Shown here: positions 63,437 through 64,000 of the stretch, piece by piece
Numbering within the stretch: the stretch's first letter is position 1
Layout: the number at the start of each line of letters is the position of its first letter
Assembly (NCBI GenBank): GCA_030442055.1
Contig: JAUJEB010000009.1
Location: 124,001 to 188,000 of the forward strand
From: Agaribacillus aureus
GTDB taxonomy: Bacteria > Bacteroidota > Bacteroidia > Cytophagales > Cyclobacteriaceae
Direction: 5' to 3'
DNA length: 64,000 nt
Position numbers and translations under genes: made by a program
Notes under the pieces: model-generated
What the model was told of the DNA's origin: nothing
Seen by the model: only the letters and a program-made list of their open reading frames with translations
Databases searched by the model: none

Positions 63437-64000
63437 ATGGTTAAAAAGATATTAATAACAGGAGGCACCGGCCTGATTGGAAGAAAGCTAACCCAGTTGC
63501 TACTGGAGAGTGGTTATCAGGTAGCGCATGTCAGCCGATCTAAAAATACCAGTACAAATCCACCGACATTTGCCTGGGATCTCAACGAAAATTATCTTGA
63601 TCCCGAAGCATTAAATGGCGTGGAGGCAATCATTAACCTCGCCGGCGCTAGCGTGGCAGATAAAAAATGGTCAGAATCCTATAAGAAGGTAATTTTAGAA
63701 AGTAGGGTAAAGTCCACCAATCTTCTTTTCGAAAGACTTCAAAAAGCTGATCACCAGGTGAAAGTATTTCTTTCCGCCTCGGCAGTTGGCATTTATCCGG
63801 ATGACCGGGGAAATCAAGTGTTTTATGAAGATGGCCCCCACGCCACCAATTTTTTGGCGGAGGTGACCGGGGCATGGGAACAGGAAGTTGATAAAATAGC
63901 TACTTTGGGCATCCGTACTGTAAAATTTAGAATAGGGGTGGTGCTGAGTAAGTCCGGAGGAGCGTTGTCAAAAATGCTCCTACCTATAAAGCTGGGATTG
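63437..64000 (+). CDS. TIGR01777-family epimerase / SDR (truncated by window edge)
   Basis: From ATG 63437 the frame is open to the end of the window, 188 codons, so it is 3' truncated. It begins MVKKILITGGTGLIGRKLTQ, a Rossmann TGGxGxIG motif, then VAHVSRSK, FAWDLNENYLDPEALNGVEA, IINLAGASVADKKWSESYKK, ESRVKSTNLL, SASAVGIYPDD and TGAWEQEVDKI. These are the diagnostic phrases of the TIGR01777/YfcH (SDR39U1) family. These are NAD(P)-binding proteins of uncertain reaction, sometimes linked to cell division or haem metabolism. It was not in any stop-bounded list because no stop falls inside the window. It lies 149 bases after the PorE-like gene. Confidence 0.92.
   Translation, partial: MVKKILITGGTGLIGRKLTQLLLESGYQVAHVSRSKNTSTNPPTFAWDLNENYLDPEALNGVEAIINLAGASVADKKWSESYKKVILESRVKSTNLLFERLQKADHQVKVFLSASAVGIYPDDRGNQVFYEDGPHATNFLAEVTGAWEQEVDKIATLGIRTVKFRIGVVLSKSGGALSKMLLPIKLGL

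Overview
The window is typical Bacteroidota chromosome, most likely from a free-living member of the Cytophagales/Cytophagia. This is inferred from a type IX secretion (T9SS) C-terminal sorting domain, a PorE-like OmpA protein, lamin-tail, DUF3857, DUF4136 and head-GIN proteins, a bacillithiol gene, a split methylmalonyl-CoA mutase, a zinc-less DksA-like protein, and promoter-like sequences of the Bacteroidota form TTTG-N19-TAnnTTTG. No rRNA, tRNA, CRISPR array or prophage was seen. Most genes are core or housekeeping. The accessory part is confined to about 2.3-9.3 kb.

Layout. 1-2.3 kb: the end of a TonB-like/MORN protein, convergent with a YifB-type AAA ATPase across a strong bidirectional terminator. 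2.3-9.3 kb: a repeat-rich accessory stretch holding two small paralogous XRE regulators, a DUF1800/DUF1501 (Tat-exported) pair, a small lipoprotein, and two families of palindrome-ended repeats (four copies of about 197 bp; three copies of about 126 bp with 21-bp perfect terminal inverted repeats). It also holds a truncated IS110-family insertion sequence whose left-end hairpins look like a decayed bridge-RNA region. 9.3-15.3 kb: a TPR sensor histidine kinase, then rimO, bshC and a 5-formyl-THF cyclo-ligase. 15.4-23.6 kb: a long minus-strand run (DksA-like, scpB, pseudouridine synthase, exported protein, mutA, mutB, TPR protein). 23.9-34 kb: isoaspartyl peptidase, a missed 53-residue ORF, a lamin-tail surface protein, asd and a methyltransferase, a T9SS-sorted FG-GAP protein, and membrane/TPR proteins. 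34.2-43 kb: SDR, DUF4136 lipoprotein, pheA, Usp, head-GIN lipoprotein, the glyA-tatC-rpiB run and a multi-pass membrane protein. 43-54 kb: rbfA and an FtsX-type permease, a SNF2 helicase, an amidase, and a tandem DUF3857 pair. 54-64 kb: plsY, an M20 peptidase, an M23 peptidase, a patatin/outer-membrane barrel protein, two OmpA-domain proteins and the start of a TIGR01777 epimerase that runs off the window.

How they fit together: many products belong to the envelope (Tat export, T9SS cargo, OmpA anchors, murein peptidase, type Vd patatin, phospholipid synthesis). TatC, encoded at 40 kb, would export the DUF1501 protein at 5 kb, which has an RRSFLK signal. The least explained material is the repeat/IS110 zone. 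The most useful lead there is the combination of IS110 left-end structure, palindromic repeats and small XRE genes. I see no complete new defence or mobile system; the zone looks partly decayed.
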